Part shown: one piece after another, positions 26,336-35,290 of the stretch | Layout: every line of letters begins with the position of its first letter | Numbering within the stretch: position 1 is the stretch's first letter | Origin: an uncultured Clostridia bacterium | Lineage (GTDB): Bacteria > Bacillota > Clostridia > TANB77 > CAG-508 | Reading direction: 5' to 3' | DNA: 62,534 nucleotides | Assembly (NCBI GenBank): GCA_934121885.1 | Contig: CAKOVH010000009.1 | Coordinates: forward strand, 1-62,534 | Position numbers and translations under genes: made by a program | The notes under the pieces: model-generated | Seen by the model: only the letters and a program-made list of their open reading frames with translations | What the model was told of the DNA's origin: nothing | Database searches by the model: none

Positions 26336-27053
26336 ATTTTTTTGTAAAAATTCCTATAAATGCTTGCCATATAGCATTTACAATGCTCAAGAATATATCA
26401 ACAATAATTTTTACTAAAAAATTATTATTATAGAAATCTAACATTAAATTATGAGTCGGAGGAATAAACCAAAGTATTCCTATAACTGCAATCATTATAA
26501 TAATTGTTAAAATTAGATTTTTAGTTTTTTCCCATGTCCATCTTTCTTTTATTTTATATCCAAGGCTTCTTAAATAGTTATAATATGCATTTTCGTACTC
26601 TTGCTGCATTGATTGTTGCATCTTATTTCTTAATGTTTCTTGTTCTTTTCTTAGTTCTTCTTCATACCTTCTTCTTTTCATGTCGTCTGGTCTTGTATAG
26701 TTTTCTTTTGTATCTCTTTGTATATTTTGATTATAATTATTTTGTACATAACTTTTTTCTTGGTAATTATTCTGATTAAATGTCTCTTTCTGTCTTCTAG
26801 CACTTTCCTGCTTTTCTAATTCTTCTTGTCTTCTTTTTTCTAATAACTCTTCATTATATCTATTTCTTTTTTCTTCATTTATTAAGGTATCATAAGCTTC
26901 ATTAATTTGTTTCATCTTTGCTTCTGCTTTTTCTTTATCTTCTGGCTTTTGTAAATCTGGATGATATTTTTTTACTAAAACCTTATATGCCTTTTCTATT
27001 ACTTCATTAGAGGCATTTTCACTTACCTCTAAAATTTCGTATAATGTAGTCAT
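26334..27053 (-). CDS. Membrane-bound J-domain protein
   Basis: About 239 residues. An N-terminal J domain (about 1-66) has TLYEILEVSENASNEVIEKA, the essential HPD in KKYHPDLQ and INEAYDTL. A long Glu/Arg/Gln-rich coiled coil follows (about 70-165). The C-terminal 70 residues contain two hydrophobic segments (NLILTIIIMIAVIGILWFIP and a region ending AIWQAFIGIF). It should recruit DnaK to the membrane. No DnaK, GrpE or typical DnaJ zinc domain is present. The ATG at 27053 is chosen because AAGGGGAAA lies just before it; a longer reading has no site. Confidence 0.82.
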   Translation of the reverse strand: MTTLYEILEVSENASNEVIEKAYKVLVKKYHPDLQKPEDKEKAEAKMKQINEAYDTLINEEKRNRYNEELLEKRRQEELEKQESARRQKETFNQNNYQEKSYVQNNYNQNIQRDTKENYTRPDDMKRRRYEEELRKEQETLRNKMQQSMQQEYENAYYNYLRSLGYKIKERWTWEKTKNLILTIIIMIAVIGILWFIPPTHNLMLDFYNNNFLVKIIVDIFLSIVNAIWQAFIGIFTKK

Positions 27054-27183
27054 ATTTTCCCCTTTTCTTACATAAAAACTCACTATATTTTGATTATAAC
27101 ATTAATCTTTCAAAAAATATAGTTTTTTTTATTATTATGTGATATAATTTTGATGAATTTTATAAGATTGGAGTGTGATAATC

Positions 27184-27858
27184 TTGAAACTAACATCTGA
27201 CAAAAATGCTTTAGCTGAAAACAAAGTATTAATTTTATACATTCTAAGTAAAGTAAAAGATGCATTAACAAATAATAACTTATTCAAAATTGTTCTTGCA
27301 GTTGTAGATATGAACTATTTTTATTTTCAACAGTTTTTACTTGATTTAATAGAGAATGGCTATGTAATGCAATATGAAAAAGAAGACGTAACACTTTATC
27401 AAATAACTGACAAAGGAAGAGAAACTTTGGCTCTTACTGATGATATTTTACCTGGTATTATAAAACTACAAGTAGATACAAATCTAAAAGGTGCAATTGA
27501 AGAAGTAAGTGATGAAAGCTCTATCATTGCTGAGTATACTCCTAAAAATGAGAATTATTATAATATAACTTGTAGAATAGTAGAAAAAAATGAAACAATA
27601 TTTGAAATAAAAACTTTTGCAGGTTCTAGAGAACAAGCAAAACAAATAGTAGACAATTGGAAAAATTATGCTGGACAAATATATCCAAAAATGATTGAAA
27701 CATTAACAGCTAACTATGCAGAGTTAAATCCAGAAATTAATTCAGAAGATGAGAATATGGAAAACTCTAGTTTTCTTGAAAAATCAGTTGAAGAAACATC
27801 AAACATAGAAGATAATAGTCCTGTTGATGGCAATATGAATTTATTTGATAATATTTAA
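27184..27858 (+). CDS. DUF4364 family protein
   Basis: About 224 residues. The N-terminal half resembles a winged-helix regulator (NKVLILYILSKVKDAL, LTNNNLFKIVLA, YFQQFLLDLIENGYV and YQITDKGRETL), as in the DUF4364 family that is common in Clostridia. The C-terminal tail is acidic and less ordered. The TTG at 27184 is chosen: TTGGAG ends ten bases before it, whereas a GTG at 27175 would sit on the ribosome site. No regulated target is evident. It probably represses or activates local genes. Confidence 0.85.
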   Translation: MKLTSDKNALAENKVLILYILSKVKDALTNNNLFKIVLAVVDMNYFYFQQFLLDLIENGYVMQYEKEDVTLYQITDKGRETLALTDDILPGIIKLQVDTNLKGAIEEVSDESSIIAEYTPKNENYYNITCRIVEKNETIFEIKTFAGSREQAKQIVDNWKNYAGQIYPKMIETLTANYAELNPEINSEDENMENSSFLEKSVEETSNIEDNSPVDGNMNLFDNI

Positions 27859-27860
27859 CA

Positions 27861-27904
27861 AAAAAGAAGCAAAGATCAAAAATAAATTATCTTTGCTTCT
27901 TTTC
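27861..27904. terminator. Bidirectional terminator after DUF4364 gene
   Basis: A 16-bp near-perfect stem (AAAAAGAAGCAAAGAT paired with ATCTTTGCTTCTTTT) with a 12-base loop separates the converging DUF4364 and 48-residue genes. Confidence 0.8.
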
Positions 27905-27907
27905 TTT

Positions 27908-28054
27908 TTACATTATCCCTAATTTTTTAGCAAATTGCTTACCCATTTTTATTGCTTTTTTTCTATTTGGCTGCATTTTTTCGGTGCACATCATTGCAAC
28001 ACCTGCTGATATTAGACCTCCAATAATCATTCCTCTAACAAATTTCATGTTCAT
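27908..28054 (-). CDS. Small conserved YtxH-like protein (48 aa)
   Basis: 48 residues from an ATG at 28054, eleven bases after a GGAGG site (an earlier ATG in another frame stops after eight codons). It starts MNMKFVRGMIIGGLISAGVA, a glycine-rich hydrophobic helix, and continues with a basic tail (KKAIKMGKQFAKKLGIM). Small proteins of this shape with a G-rich helix and basic end occur widely in Firmicutes as YtxH-like genes. Function unknown. It is the last of a run of minus-strand genes with the two TauE half genes. Confidence 0.7.
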   Translation of the reverse strand: MNMKFVRGMIIGGLISAGVAMMCTEKMQPNRKKAIKMGKQFAKKLGIM

Positions 28055-28072
28055 ACATTGCCTCCTTTATAG

Positions 28073-28450
28073 TTATTTTATACTAGTATGTCTTTTTTTA
28101 CTTTTTATATACATATAGGTTTGATAGATCGCAATTAAAATTATAAATCCTCCAAAAAATTTTCTTAATGTTTTCATATTCATTTGCATAGCTATTATAG
28201 CTCCAATAAATGCACCAATAACACCCCATAAACAAATTGGTATTCCAATCTTGAGGTTTATATTTCTTTGTTTTAAATTTACTAAAATTGCTGTAATTGC
28301 TGTTGGCACAAAGAAAATCACATTAGTTGCTTGTGCAATATGTTGTTCAATATCTAAGAACAAAGATAGAAACAATATTAATATTGTTCCTCCTCCCATA
28401 CCTAGTCCACTAACAATACCTGATATTACTCCAGTAAATATTTCAATCAT
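28073..28450 (-). CDS. TauE/SafE (TSUP) transporter, C-terminal-type half
   Basis: 125 residues with about four membrane helices, half the normal ~250-residue TauE/SafE protein. It contains one repeat unit: VISGIVSGLGMGGGTILILFL, then QATNVIFFVPTAITAILVN, WGVIGAFIGAIIA and a final helix. The family exports sulphite, sulphoacetate or similar anions. The other half gene is 20 bases upstream on the same strand. Together they would rebuild the two-repeat transporter as a heterodimer. I see no frameshift that would join them, because the upstream gene ends properly and this one has its own ATG. Confidence 0.85.
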   Translation of the reverse strand: MIEIFTGVISGIVSGLGMGGGTILILFLSLFLDIEQHIAQATNVIFFVPTAITAILVNLKQRNINLKIGIPICLWGVIGAFIGAIIAMQMNMKTLRKFFGGFIILIAIYQTYMYIKSKKRHTSIK

Positions 28451-28470
28451 AATACTCCAATCTCTTTTTA

Positions 28471-28851
28471 CTATTTTATGATAAGGCTAACACCTGCATA
28501 AAACAAAAATAGGATAAATGATATTTGTAAATATTTTGTTGGTATCTTATTTAGTAATTTTCCACCTATAAAACCACCTATTATACCACCTATTGCACTT
28601 TTTATTCCTATGCTCCAATTAATGTAGTTATTTCTACCATACAAAATTGCCGTTACAATTACCATTGGAAGTATACAAAAAATTGAAGTTGCTCTTGCCT
28701 TTTTTTCATCAAGTTTAAAAAAATATATAAACAGAGGAACTAATATTAGTCCTCCTCCAGATGAAAAAAGTCCACAAACAATTCCGGCAATAAACCCTAT
28801 TAACGCATTTTTCATAATTTTACCACTTACTTTTTTATATATTGTGTGCAA
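28471..28851 (-). CDS. TauE/SafE (TSUP) transporter, N-terminal-type half
   Basis: 126 residues by the longest reading, but the ATG at 28815 (MKNALIGFIAGIVCGLFSSGG) is the more natural start, giving 114 residues and about four helices. It carries the first-repeat motif FIAGIVCGLFSSGGGLILVP and ARATSIFCILPMVIVTAILY, plus the GGIIGGFIGGKLL turn. Its stop lies 20 bases before the second half gene. Members normally have both repeats on one chain, so this is a split arrangement. Confidence 0.83.
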   Translation of the reverse strand: MHTIYKKVSGKIMKNALIGFIAGIVCGLFSSGGGLILVPLFIYFFKLDEKKARATSIFCILPMVIVTAILYGRNNYINWSIGIKSAIGGIIGGFIGGKLLNKIPTKYLQISFILFLFYAGVSLIIK

Positions 28852-28862
28852 TTTTATATAAT

Positions 28863-29081
28863 CTATTCATTTTCAATATTTCTTTGTATAATATCCTCAG
28901 CAAGATTGGTTACAATTTTATCACATCTAAGCATTTGAGAAATAATGCTATTTCGTAAGTCTTCATTTTCTATTTTGTCTGCAATGTCAAAAAATACTTG
29001 TAGTTCCTTTAAGTATAACTTATTTTTTTCTTTCCATTCACAATTTATTTGTTTATTCTTTCTTTTACATATAATACTCAT
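28863..29081 (-). CDS. Small hypothetical protein
   Basis: 72 residues, rich in Lys, Glu and Asn, with a predicted helix (ELQVFFDIADKIENEDLRNS) and two Cys (residues 5 and 14). AAGGATG lies upstream of the ATG at 29081. It ends 11 bases before the possible start of the TauE half gene. I recognise no family. Confidence 0.55.
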   Translation of the reverse strand: MSIICKRKNKQINCEWKEKNKLYLKELQVFFDIADKIENEDLRNSIISQMLRCDKIVTNLAEDIIQRNIENE

Positions 29082-29130
29082 ATTTTATTTCATCCTTTTT
29101 ATTTACTTATTAGTTAAAATTTATTATACA

Positions 29131-29158
29131 AAAATACTAGCATAAAAGCTAGTATTTT
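29131..29158 (-). terminator. Terminator of the cysteine desulfurase gene
   Basis: A perfect 11-bp stem (AAAATACTAGC / GCTAGTATTTT) with a 6-base loop lies just downstream of the desulfurase stop, with T-rich flanks on both strands. Confidence 0.75.
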
Positions 29159-29169
29159 AATAATATTTT

Positions 29170-30309
29170 TTATTTTCTTAATTCTTCAACTAAATTTTGT
29201 AGTGATTCAACTAAAAAATCTATATCCTCTTTTGTGTTTGAATATCCAAAAGATGTTCTTAATGTACTAGATGACAATTCTTTGCTAAGTCCTATTGATG
29301 TAAGAACATGTGATGGCTCACTTTCTCCTGTTGAACATGCAGAACCTGCAGAAGCACATATTCCAAGTTCATCAAGACTAAACAATAATTTTTGTGCATT
29401 TACACCTTTAAAAGATACATTTGCATTTCCAGGTAATCTATTTTCTCTATTTCCATTTATTTTTATATCTGGAATTTTCTTTTCTACTTCTGAAAAATAA
29501 TAATCTCTTAAATCTCTTAATTTTTTATTGTATTGGTCAAATTCATTATAAATAAGTTCTATTGCTTTTCCTAGACCTACAATTTCTGCCACATTTTCGG
29601 TACCTGCTCTTTTATTTTTTTCTTGATGACCTCCATCTTGTATTTTTTCAAAGTTTACACCATCTTTAACATATAGAGCACCTATTCCTTTTGGTCCATA
29701 AAATTTATGTCCTGACATTGAAAGCAAATCTACATTTAATTTCTGCACATCAATTCTTACATTTCCAATTGCTTGAACAGCATCTGTATGAAATAAAATA
29801 TTTTTATCTCTTGCAATTTTTCCAATCTTCTCTATCGGTTCTATTGTTCCAATCTCGTTATTTGCAAACATAATACTTATTAAAATAGTATTTTCTGTTA
29901 TACTGTTTAATAATTCTTGTATATTAACTGTGCCTTCCTCATCAACATTTAAATAAGTAACTTTAAATCCTTGTCTTTCCAAAGTTTGGCATGAATTTAG
30001 AACTGCATGATGTTCTATTTTAGTTGTAATAATATGATTTCCTTTTTCTTTGTTTGCATATGCTACACCTTTTATTGCCAAATTATCACTTTCACTTCCG
30101 CAAGATGTAAAATATATTTCGTGCATATTACAATTTATAGCATCTGCTACCCTTTGTCTTGCTTTGTCCATTCCTCTTTTAGCTTCTCTACCAACTTGAT
30201 ATATTGCAGATGGATTACCATAATTTATAGTAAAATATGGTATCATCTCTTTTAAAACCTCTTCTCTTACAGCTGTTGTAGCTGCATTGTCAAAGTAACG
30301 CACTTCCAT
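29170..30309 (-). CDS. Cysteine desulfurase (NifS/IscS-type)
   Basis: About 379 residues, PLP-dependent. It converts cysteine to alanine and passes sulphur to Fe-S cluster or tRNA thiolation pathways. Motifs are YFDNAATTAVREEVL, HIITTKIEHHAVLNSC, ITILFHTDAVQAIGNV (PLP Asp region), the PLP-lysine in SMSGHKFYGPKGIG (near residue 205) and the sulphur-carrying Cys loop ICASAGSACSTGESEPSHVL. The second ATG (30309) is chosen, five bases from AGGAGGTA. No IscU, IscR or thiolase partner is adjacent, so its acceptor is elsewhere. Confidence 0.94.
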   Translation of the reverse strand: MEVRYFDNAATTAVREEVLKEMIPYFTINYGNPSAIYQVGREAKRGMDKARQRVADAINCNMHEIYFTSCGSESDNLAIKGVAYANKEKGNHIITTKIEHHAVLNSCQTLERQGFKVTYLNVDEEGTVNIQELLNSITENTILISIMFANNEIGTIEPIEKIGKIARDKNILFHTDAVQAIGNVRIDVQKLNVDLLSMSGHKFYGPKGIGALYVKDGVNFEKIQDGGHQEKNKRAGTENVAEIVGLGKAIELIYNEFDQYNKKLRDLRDYYFSEVEKKIPDIKINGNRENRLPGNANVSFKGVNAQKLLFSLDELGICASAGSACSTGESEPSHVLTSIGLSKELSSSTLRTSFGYSNTKEDIDFLVESLQNLVEELRK

Positions 30310-30354
30310 CATTACCTCCTAATAAAAATTATGTCTTCCGTACCATAAAAAAAA

Positions 30355-30378
30355 TTACATATATTTTATTATATGTAA
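30355..30378 (-). terminator. Terminator downstream of the 113-residue membrane gene
   Basis: A perfect 9-bp stem (TTACATATA / TATATGTAA) with a short loop is followed by eight T residues on the minus strand. Confidence 0.75.
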
Positions 30379-30407
30379 CCCTTTATTTATTATTACTATT
30401 TTAAATT

Positions 30408-30749
30408 TTATTTTTCATTTTCTGCATTCCAACGATTTACACGAATATTTTTATATGTCTCTAAAACATCTGAATATTTTCTATATTCATCTTCCCAAAT
30501 CATATCTGGAATTTTATCAAATGCATCAAATACTTTTTCAGCTTCACTTAAAAATATAATTTGTTCTTGTGGACTCATTCTACCACATTTTCTTGAAAAT
30601 TCATATAATTTATCTAACATTTGGTTAGCTTCAATAAAACCCCAAAAATCTTTTATCTTTATGCCTGCCATTCGTATTTGCATTATTGAAAATCCTATTA
30701 AAGCAACTATAACAAAAATTAATATATATATAATGGCCATAACTTCCAT
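30408..30749 (-). CDS. Hypothetical protein with one N-terminal membrane helix
   Basis: 113 residues. A membrane helix (about 4-25, MAIIYILIFVIVALIGFSIM) is followed by a soluble helical domain with WGFIEANQMLDKLYEFSRK and PQEQIIFLSEAEKVFDAF. This resembles a widespread small clostridial protein family without assigned function. The nearest gene upstream on the other strand is the CDF transporter, divergently transcribed, and downstream is the cysteine desulfurase on the same strand but separated by a terminator. Confidence 0.65.
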   Translation of the reverse strand: MEVMAIIYILIFVIVALIGFSIMQIRMAGIKIKDFWGFIEANQMLDKLYEFSRKCGRMSPQEQIIFLSEAEKVFDAFDKIPDMIWEDEYRKYSDVLETYKNIRVNRWNAENEK

Positions 30750-30910
30750 TTATTACACCTCTATACTGTTTTCTCTTGTTTTATAATTCATATTTTACTA
30801 TTTTGCACTGTAATTGTCAAATTATTCTTTTTATTTTACGTTCTACTATTCTTTTTTTAGTTCATATGATATAATATGTTTTAATGTTTTTTTGAAAGGA
30901 TTGAGTAATA

Positions 30911-31768
30911 GTGGATAGATTTGAAGTAACTAAAAAAGCTGGAATACTTGGAATTGTTGGAAATATCTTTTTGCTTGTTATAAAATCTATAGTCGGTTTT
31001 ATGAGTAATAGCCAATCTATGATAGCTGACGCTGCCAACAGTGCTGGTGATATATTTGCATCACTTATGACCTTTATTGGCAATAAAATAGCACATGAAC
31101 CAAATGACGACTCTCATAACTTTGGTCATGGAAAAGCAGAATATCTATTTTCTCTTTTTATTAGTATATCTATGATGGTAGTTGCAATTAAGCTTTTGTA
31201 TGATTCTACATCTGCATTAATAACTAAAAAAGAATTAACATTTTCTTGGTTCTTAGTATTAGTATGTATTATTACAATAATTACAAAATTTGCTTTATTT
31301 ATATACACAAGCAAACTTGCCAAAAAGTATAACAACATTCTTTTAGATGCTAATAAAAGTGATCATAGAAATGATTGCATTGTAACAACTTTTACTTTAA
31401 TATCCATTTTATTAAGTCTAGTTGGAATTTACTGGTTTGATGGTATTGTCGGAATTGGTATTTCAATTTGGATTTTTATTGCAGGACTTAAAATTTTTAT
31501 GGAAAGTTATAATGTATTAATGGATATATCAATTGATGAAGAAACTGAAAATCTAATTAATGATATAGCTAAAAAATATCCTAAAATACTAAAAATGGAT
31601 AAGATTTCTTCAACTCCTGTAGGATATCAATATATTATTGTTCTTACCATTTATGTTGATGGTAATATGTCTACATTTGAAAGTCATAAGCTTGCTGATA
31701 ACTTAGAAACAGAGATTACAAGCTTAGAAAAAATATATAGAACTATTGTACATGTTGAGCCACAATAA
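30911..31768 (+). CDS. Cation diffusion facilitator transporter
   Basis: 285 residues with six membrane helices and a C-terminal cytoplasmic domain. Metal-binding signatures of CDF/ZnT exporters are visible: SMIADAANSAGDIF (site A), HNFGHGKAEYLFSL (HD-rich), and SDHRNDCIVTT plus HVEPQ at the end. Substrates are Zn2+, Fe2+, Co2+ or Mn2+. The start is GTG at 30911; AAAGGATTG lies before it. A -10-like TATAAT lies about 40 bases upstream. Confidence 0.93.
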   Translation: MDRFEVTKKAGILGIVGNIFLLVIKSIVGFMSNSQSMIADAANSAGDIFASLMTFIGNKIAHEPNDDSHNFGHGKAEYLFSLFISISMMVVAIKLLYDSTSALITKKELTFSWFLVLVCIITIITKFALFIYTSKLAKKYNNILLDANKSDHRNDCIVTTFTLISILLSLVGIYWFDGIVGIGISIWIFIAGLKIFMESYNVLMDISIDEETENLINDIAKKYPKILKMDKISSTPVGYQYIIVLTIYVDGNMSTFESHKLADNLETEITSLEKIYRTIVHVEPQ

Positions 31769-31809
31769 AAATATCAGGCTATGAAATTAATTCATAGCCT
31801 GATATTTTT
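31767..31809. terminator. Bidirectional terminator between CDF gene and clpC
   Basis: An unusually long perfect stem of about 19 bp (core ATATCAGGCTATGAA) with a 5-base loop overlaps both stop codons and serves the two converging genes. Confidence 0.85.
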
Positions 31810-34259
31810 TACTTTATTACAACCTCATCATCTTTTGCTGATATTTTTATTTTCTTCTTTGGAGTAATAACTCCATCTAAAATAGCCTCAGCAATCTTAT
31901 CTTCTATGTTGCTTTGAATTGCTCTTTTTAAAGGTCTTGCACCATAATTTGTATCAATACCTTTTTTAGCAATATATTCTTTTACTGTATTATCAAATTC
32001 AACATCATAATCTTGCTCTTTTAATCTATTTTGCACTTGTCCAAGCATAATGTCTATGATTTGTTTTATATCTTCTTCTACTAATTTATGGAATACTATA
32101 ATCTCATCAATACGGTTTATAAATTCTGGTCTAAATTGTTTCTTTAATTCTGACATAACATCTTTTTTGATATTTTCATAATCTTTTTCGTTTGATTCTT
32201 CTTTATTTAAGTTGTTAGAAAATCCAAGTGTTGTTTTATCAGTAATTAATCTTGCACCAATATTTGATGTCATTATAATTACAGTATTTTTGAAGTTAAC
32301 TGTTCTTCCTTGGGCATCTGTTAAACGTCCATCGTCTAGTATTTGAAGTAACATATTCATTACATCTGGATGTGCTTTTTCAATTTCATCAAATAGAATA
32401 ACTGCATATGGTTTTCTTCTTATTTTTTCAGTTAATTGTCCGCCATCATCATATCCAACATATCCTGGAGGCGAACCTACTAACTTAGATACCGAATGTG
32501 GTTCCATATATTCAGACATATCTACTCTTATCATACTATTTTCGTTTCCAAATAAAGCTTCTGCAAGTGCTTTTGAGAGCTCAGTTTTACCAACACCTGT
32601 TGGTCCTAAGAATAAGAATGAACCTATTGGTCTATTTGGATCTTTTAAACCTACTCTTCCTCTTCTTATTGCTTTTGCTACTGCATTTACAGCTTCATTT
32701 TGTCCAATTACTCTTTTATGAAGTGTGCTTTCCAAATTTTTTAGTTTTTCATTTTCATCTTGAGTAATTTTACTTACTGGAATATTTGTCCAACTACTAA
32801 TTACCTCTGCAATATCTTCTTCTGTAAGGTTTGTAACACTTCTTGTGTTCTTATTCTCCCATTTTTCCTTTTCTTTTTGTAATTTTTCCTTTTGTTCATT
32901 TTCTTTATCTCTTAAAGTAGCTGCCTTTTCAAAGTCTTGCATACGAATTGCATCTTCTTTATCTTTATCTAAACTTGCAATTTTTTCTTCTATTTGCTTA
33001 ATACTATCTGGCATTGTATATGTTCTCATTTTTACACGAGATGCAGCTTCATCTATTAAGTCAATTGCCTTATCTGGTAAAAATCTATCATTAATGTATC
33101 TTACAGATAAATCTACTGCTGCCTTTATTGCTTCCTTGGTTATTTTAACATTATGATGTGCTTCATATTTGTCTCTAATACCTTCAAGTATTTGAATAGT
33201 TTCTTCTGTTGTTGGTTCACCAACAGTTACTGGACTAAACCTTCTTTCTAGTGCAGCATCTTTTTCAATATATTTTCTATATTCATTTAAAGTTGTTGCA
33301 CCTACTACTTGAACCTCTCCTCTTGCAAGAAGTGGTTTTAAAATATTTGCAGCATCAACTGCTCCTTCTGCTGAACCTGCTCCAACAATTGTATGAATTT
33401 CATCAATAAATAGGATAACATCTCCTGCTTTTTTTACCTCTGCTAAGCATTTCTTTATTCTTTCTTCAAAGTCTCCTCTATATTTTGCACCTGCTACCAT
33501 ACTAGAAATATCAATGCTAACAACTCTTTTATTTTTTAATGTCTCTGGTACATCTTCGCTAACTATTTTTTCTGCTAGACCTTCTACTACTGCTGTTTTA
33601 CCAACACCAGGCTCACCTATTAAACAAGGATTATTTTTTGTTCTTCTTGATAGAATTTGTATTACTCTTTCAATTTCATTTTTTCTACCAATAACAGGGT
33701 CTAATTTTCCATCTGTTGCTTGTTTTGTAAGATCTGTACCAAATTGGTTTAGTGTTGGTGTTTGATTATAGCTACCCTGACCTTTTGCTCCAGATGATTT
33801 TGTTTGATTTATAGTACTACCATCTTCATTAATTACTTTAACTATTTGATTATATAGTTTTTGAGGGTTAACCCCTAAATCCATCATAATTCTAACAGCA
33901 ACACTATCTCCCTCGCTCATAATTCCAATTAATAAATGTTCTGTTCCTATAAATTCTGAACCTAATTTTCTAGCTTCTATAAATGCACTTTCAATTACTC
34001 TTTTAGTTCTAGGAGTAAATCCAACAGTTTCACTTTCTGTAATTGGTTCTCCTCTGCCTATTAAAGACTCAATTTCATCTATAATTTTTTCTGCACTAAC
34101 ATCTTGTAACTCTAATACTTTACTTGCAACACCTGTACCTTCTTTTGAAAGCCCATACAAAATATGTTCTGTTCCAATATAGTTATGTCCAAGCTCCATT
34201 GCAAGTTCATTTGCAAGTTCTATTGCTTTTTCAGCACGATTTGTGAATTTATATATCAT
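31809..34259 (-). CDS. clpC: ATP-dependent Clp protease ATPase subunit ClpC
   Basis: 816 residues, full length. Clp N-domain (about 1-145, with IGTEHILYGLSKEGTGVA and IGTEHLLIGIMSEGDSVA repeats), first AAA+ (Walker A GEPGVGKTAVVEGLAEK, Walker B VILFIDEIHTI), a UVR/coiled middle domain (about 415-475), second AAA+ (GPTGVGKTELSKALAEA; VILFDEIEKAHPDVMN) and the C-terminal D2-small domain. It unfolds proteins for ClpP and, with McsB, handles phospho-arginine-tagged substrates. It is the last gene of the ctsR-mcsA-mcsB-clpC operon. Confidence 0.97.
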   Translation of the reverse strand: MIYKFTNRAEKAIELANELAMELGHNYIGTEHILYGLSKEGTGVASKVLELQDVSAEKIIDEIESLIGRGEPITESETVGFTPRTKRVIESAFIEARKLGSEFIGTEHLLIGIMSEGDSVAVRIMMDLGVNPQKLYNQIVKVINEDGSTINQTKSSGAKGQGSYNQTPTLNQFGTDLTKQATDGKLDPVIGRKNEIERVIQILSRRTKNNPCLIGEPGVGKTAVVEGLAEKIVSEDVPETLKNKRVVSIDISSMVAGAKYRGDFEERIKKCLAEVKKAGDVILFIDEIHTIVGAGSAEGAVDAANILKPLLARGEVQVVGATTLNEYRKYIEKDAALERRFSPVTVGEPTTEETIQILEGIRDKYEAHHNVKITKEAIKAAVDLSVRYINDRFLPDKAIDLIDEAASRVKMRTYTMPDSIKQIEEKIASLDKDKEDAIRMQDFEKAATLRDKENEQKEKLQKEKEKWENKNTRSVTNLTEEDIAEVISSWTNIPVSKITQDENEKLKNLESTLHKRVIGQNEAVNAVAKAIRRGRVGLKDPNRPIGSFLFLGPTGVGKTELSKALAEALFGNENSMIRVDMSEYMEPHSVSKLVGSPPGYVGYDDGGQLTEKIRRKPYAVILFDEIEKAHPDVMNMLLQILDDGRLTDAQGRTVNFKNTVIIMTSNIGARLITDKTTLGFSNNLNKEESNEKDYENIKKDVMSELKKQFRPEFINRIDEIIVFHKLVEEDIKQIIDIMLGQVQNRLKEQDYDVEFDNTVKEYIAKKGIDTNYGARPLKRAIQSNIEDKIAEAILDGVITPKKKIKISAKDDEVVIK

Positions 34260-34270
34260 ATATTTCCCTC

Positions 34271-35287
34271 CTATCCATCTATAATTTGTTTTATAACTTC
34301 TGTTCTTTTTATATCTCGCTCATATCCATCTAATGCTTTTCCTAAATACTTTTGTAAGTTTCCAGGTTTAGTATATAAGTTTAATTTACTTACTTTAGCA
34401 TCATCTAATTCTTTTATAATTCCTAAATCTGTACCAAGCTTTACATCAGATAATAATTTTCTACATTCTTCTGCAGATAATTTTGCTGAATATTTTAGTA
34501 AACCATATGCCCTTAAAACTCTATCTTCTAGTTCCATTTTATCTTTTGCTAAATATTTTCTAGCAAGTCTTTCTTGTTCAATTACCTTTTCTGTAATAAT
34601 TTCTAGATTTTTAATAATTTCCTTTTCTGTTAGTCCAAGTGTTTGTTTATTTGATATTTGATAAACATTTCCTTGACTTTGAGTTCCATCTCCATATACT
34701 CCACGAATGTTCATTCCAAAGTTATTTACTATTTGCAATACTTTATTTATATTTCCTGTAAGAGTAAGTGCTGGAAGATGTACCATTACAGATGCTTTCA
34801 TTGCTGTTCCAACATTAATTGGAGATACTGTTAAAAATCCAAACTTTTTACTATATGAATATTTAACTAAGTTTCCCAATTTTTCATCAATTTCAACTGC
34901 TAAATTCATTAAGTTTTCTAATTCTTGGCCAGATGAAAATACTTGTAATTTAATGTGGTCTTCATCATTTATCATAATACATATATTTTCTTCTTCATTT
35001 ATAACTATCGCACCATTTACATTTTTCTTCATTGCAAAGTCTGGACTAATTATATGTTCTTCAACAAGTGCAATTTTAGTTATATCATCAATATCATTTA
35101 GATTTATAAATTTTAATCCATATCCAAGACTTGGAACTATTTCTTTTATTTCATCCAAAATTTTATTTAGGTCTTCCTTTGAACATTTTACTGTAAAAGG
35201 ATAGTTTTGCATATTTCTAGAAAGACGTACTCTTGAACTTAAAACAACATCAGAATCTTTTTCATTTTGTAGATACCAGTTTGCCAT
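34271..35287 (-). CDS. mcsB: Protein arginine kinase McsB
   Basis: 338 residues, related to phosphagen kinases. The N-terminus has DVVLSSRVRLSRNMQNYPF, then RGVYGDGTQSQGNVYQISN, and the SYSKKFGFLTVSPINVGTAMKAS segment with the Arg and Cys-type active region. It phosphorylates arginine on CtsR and misfolded proteins, marking them for ClpC-ClpP. It is 3 bases downstream of mcsA, and clpC follows 11 bases later. Confidence 0.95.
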   Translation of the reverse strand: MANWYLQNEKDSDVVLSSRVRLSRNMQNYPFTVKCSKEDLNKILDEIKEIVPSLGYGLKFINLNDIDDITKIALVEEHIISPDFAMKKNVNGAIVINEEENICIMINDEDHIKLQVFSSGQELENLMNLAVEIDEKLGNLVKYSYSKKFGFLTVSPINVGTAMKASVMVHLPALTLTGNINKVLQIVNNFGMNIRGVYGDGTQSQGNVYQISNKQTLGLTEKEIIKNLEIITEKVIEQERLARKYLAKDKMELEDRVLRAYGLLKYSAKLSAEECRKLLSDVKLGTDLGIIKELDDAKVSKLNLYTKPGNLQKYLGKALDGYERDIKRTEVIKQIIDG

Positions 35288-35290
35288 TTT

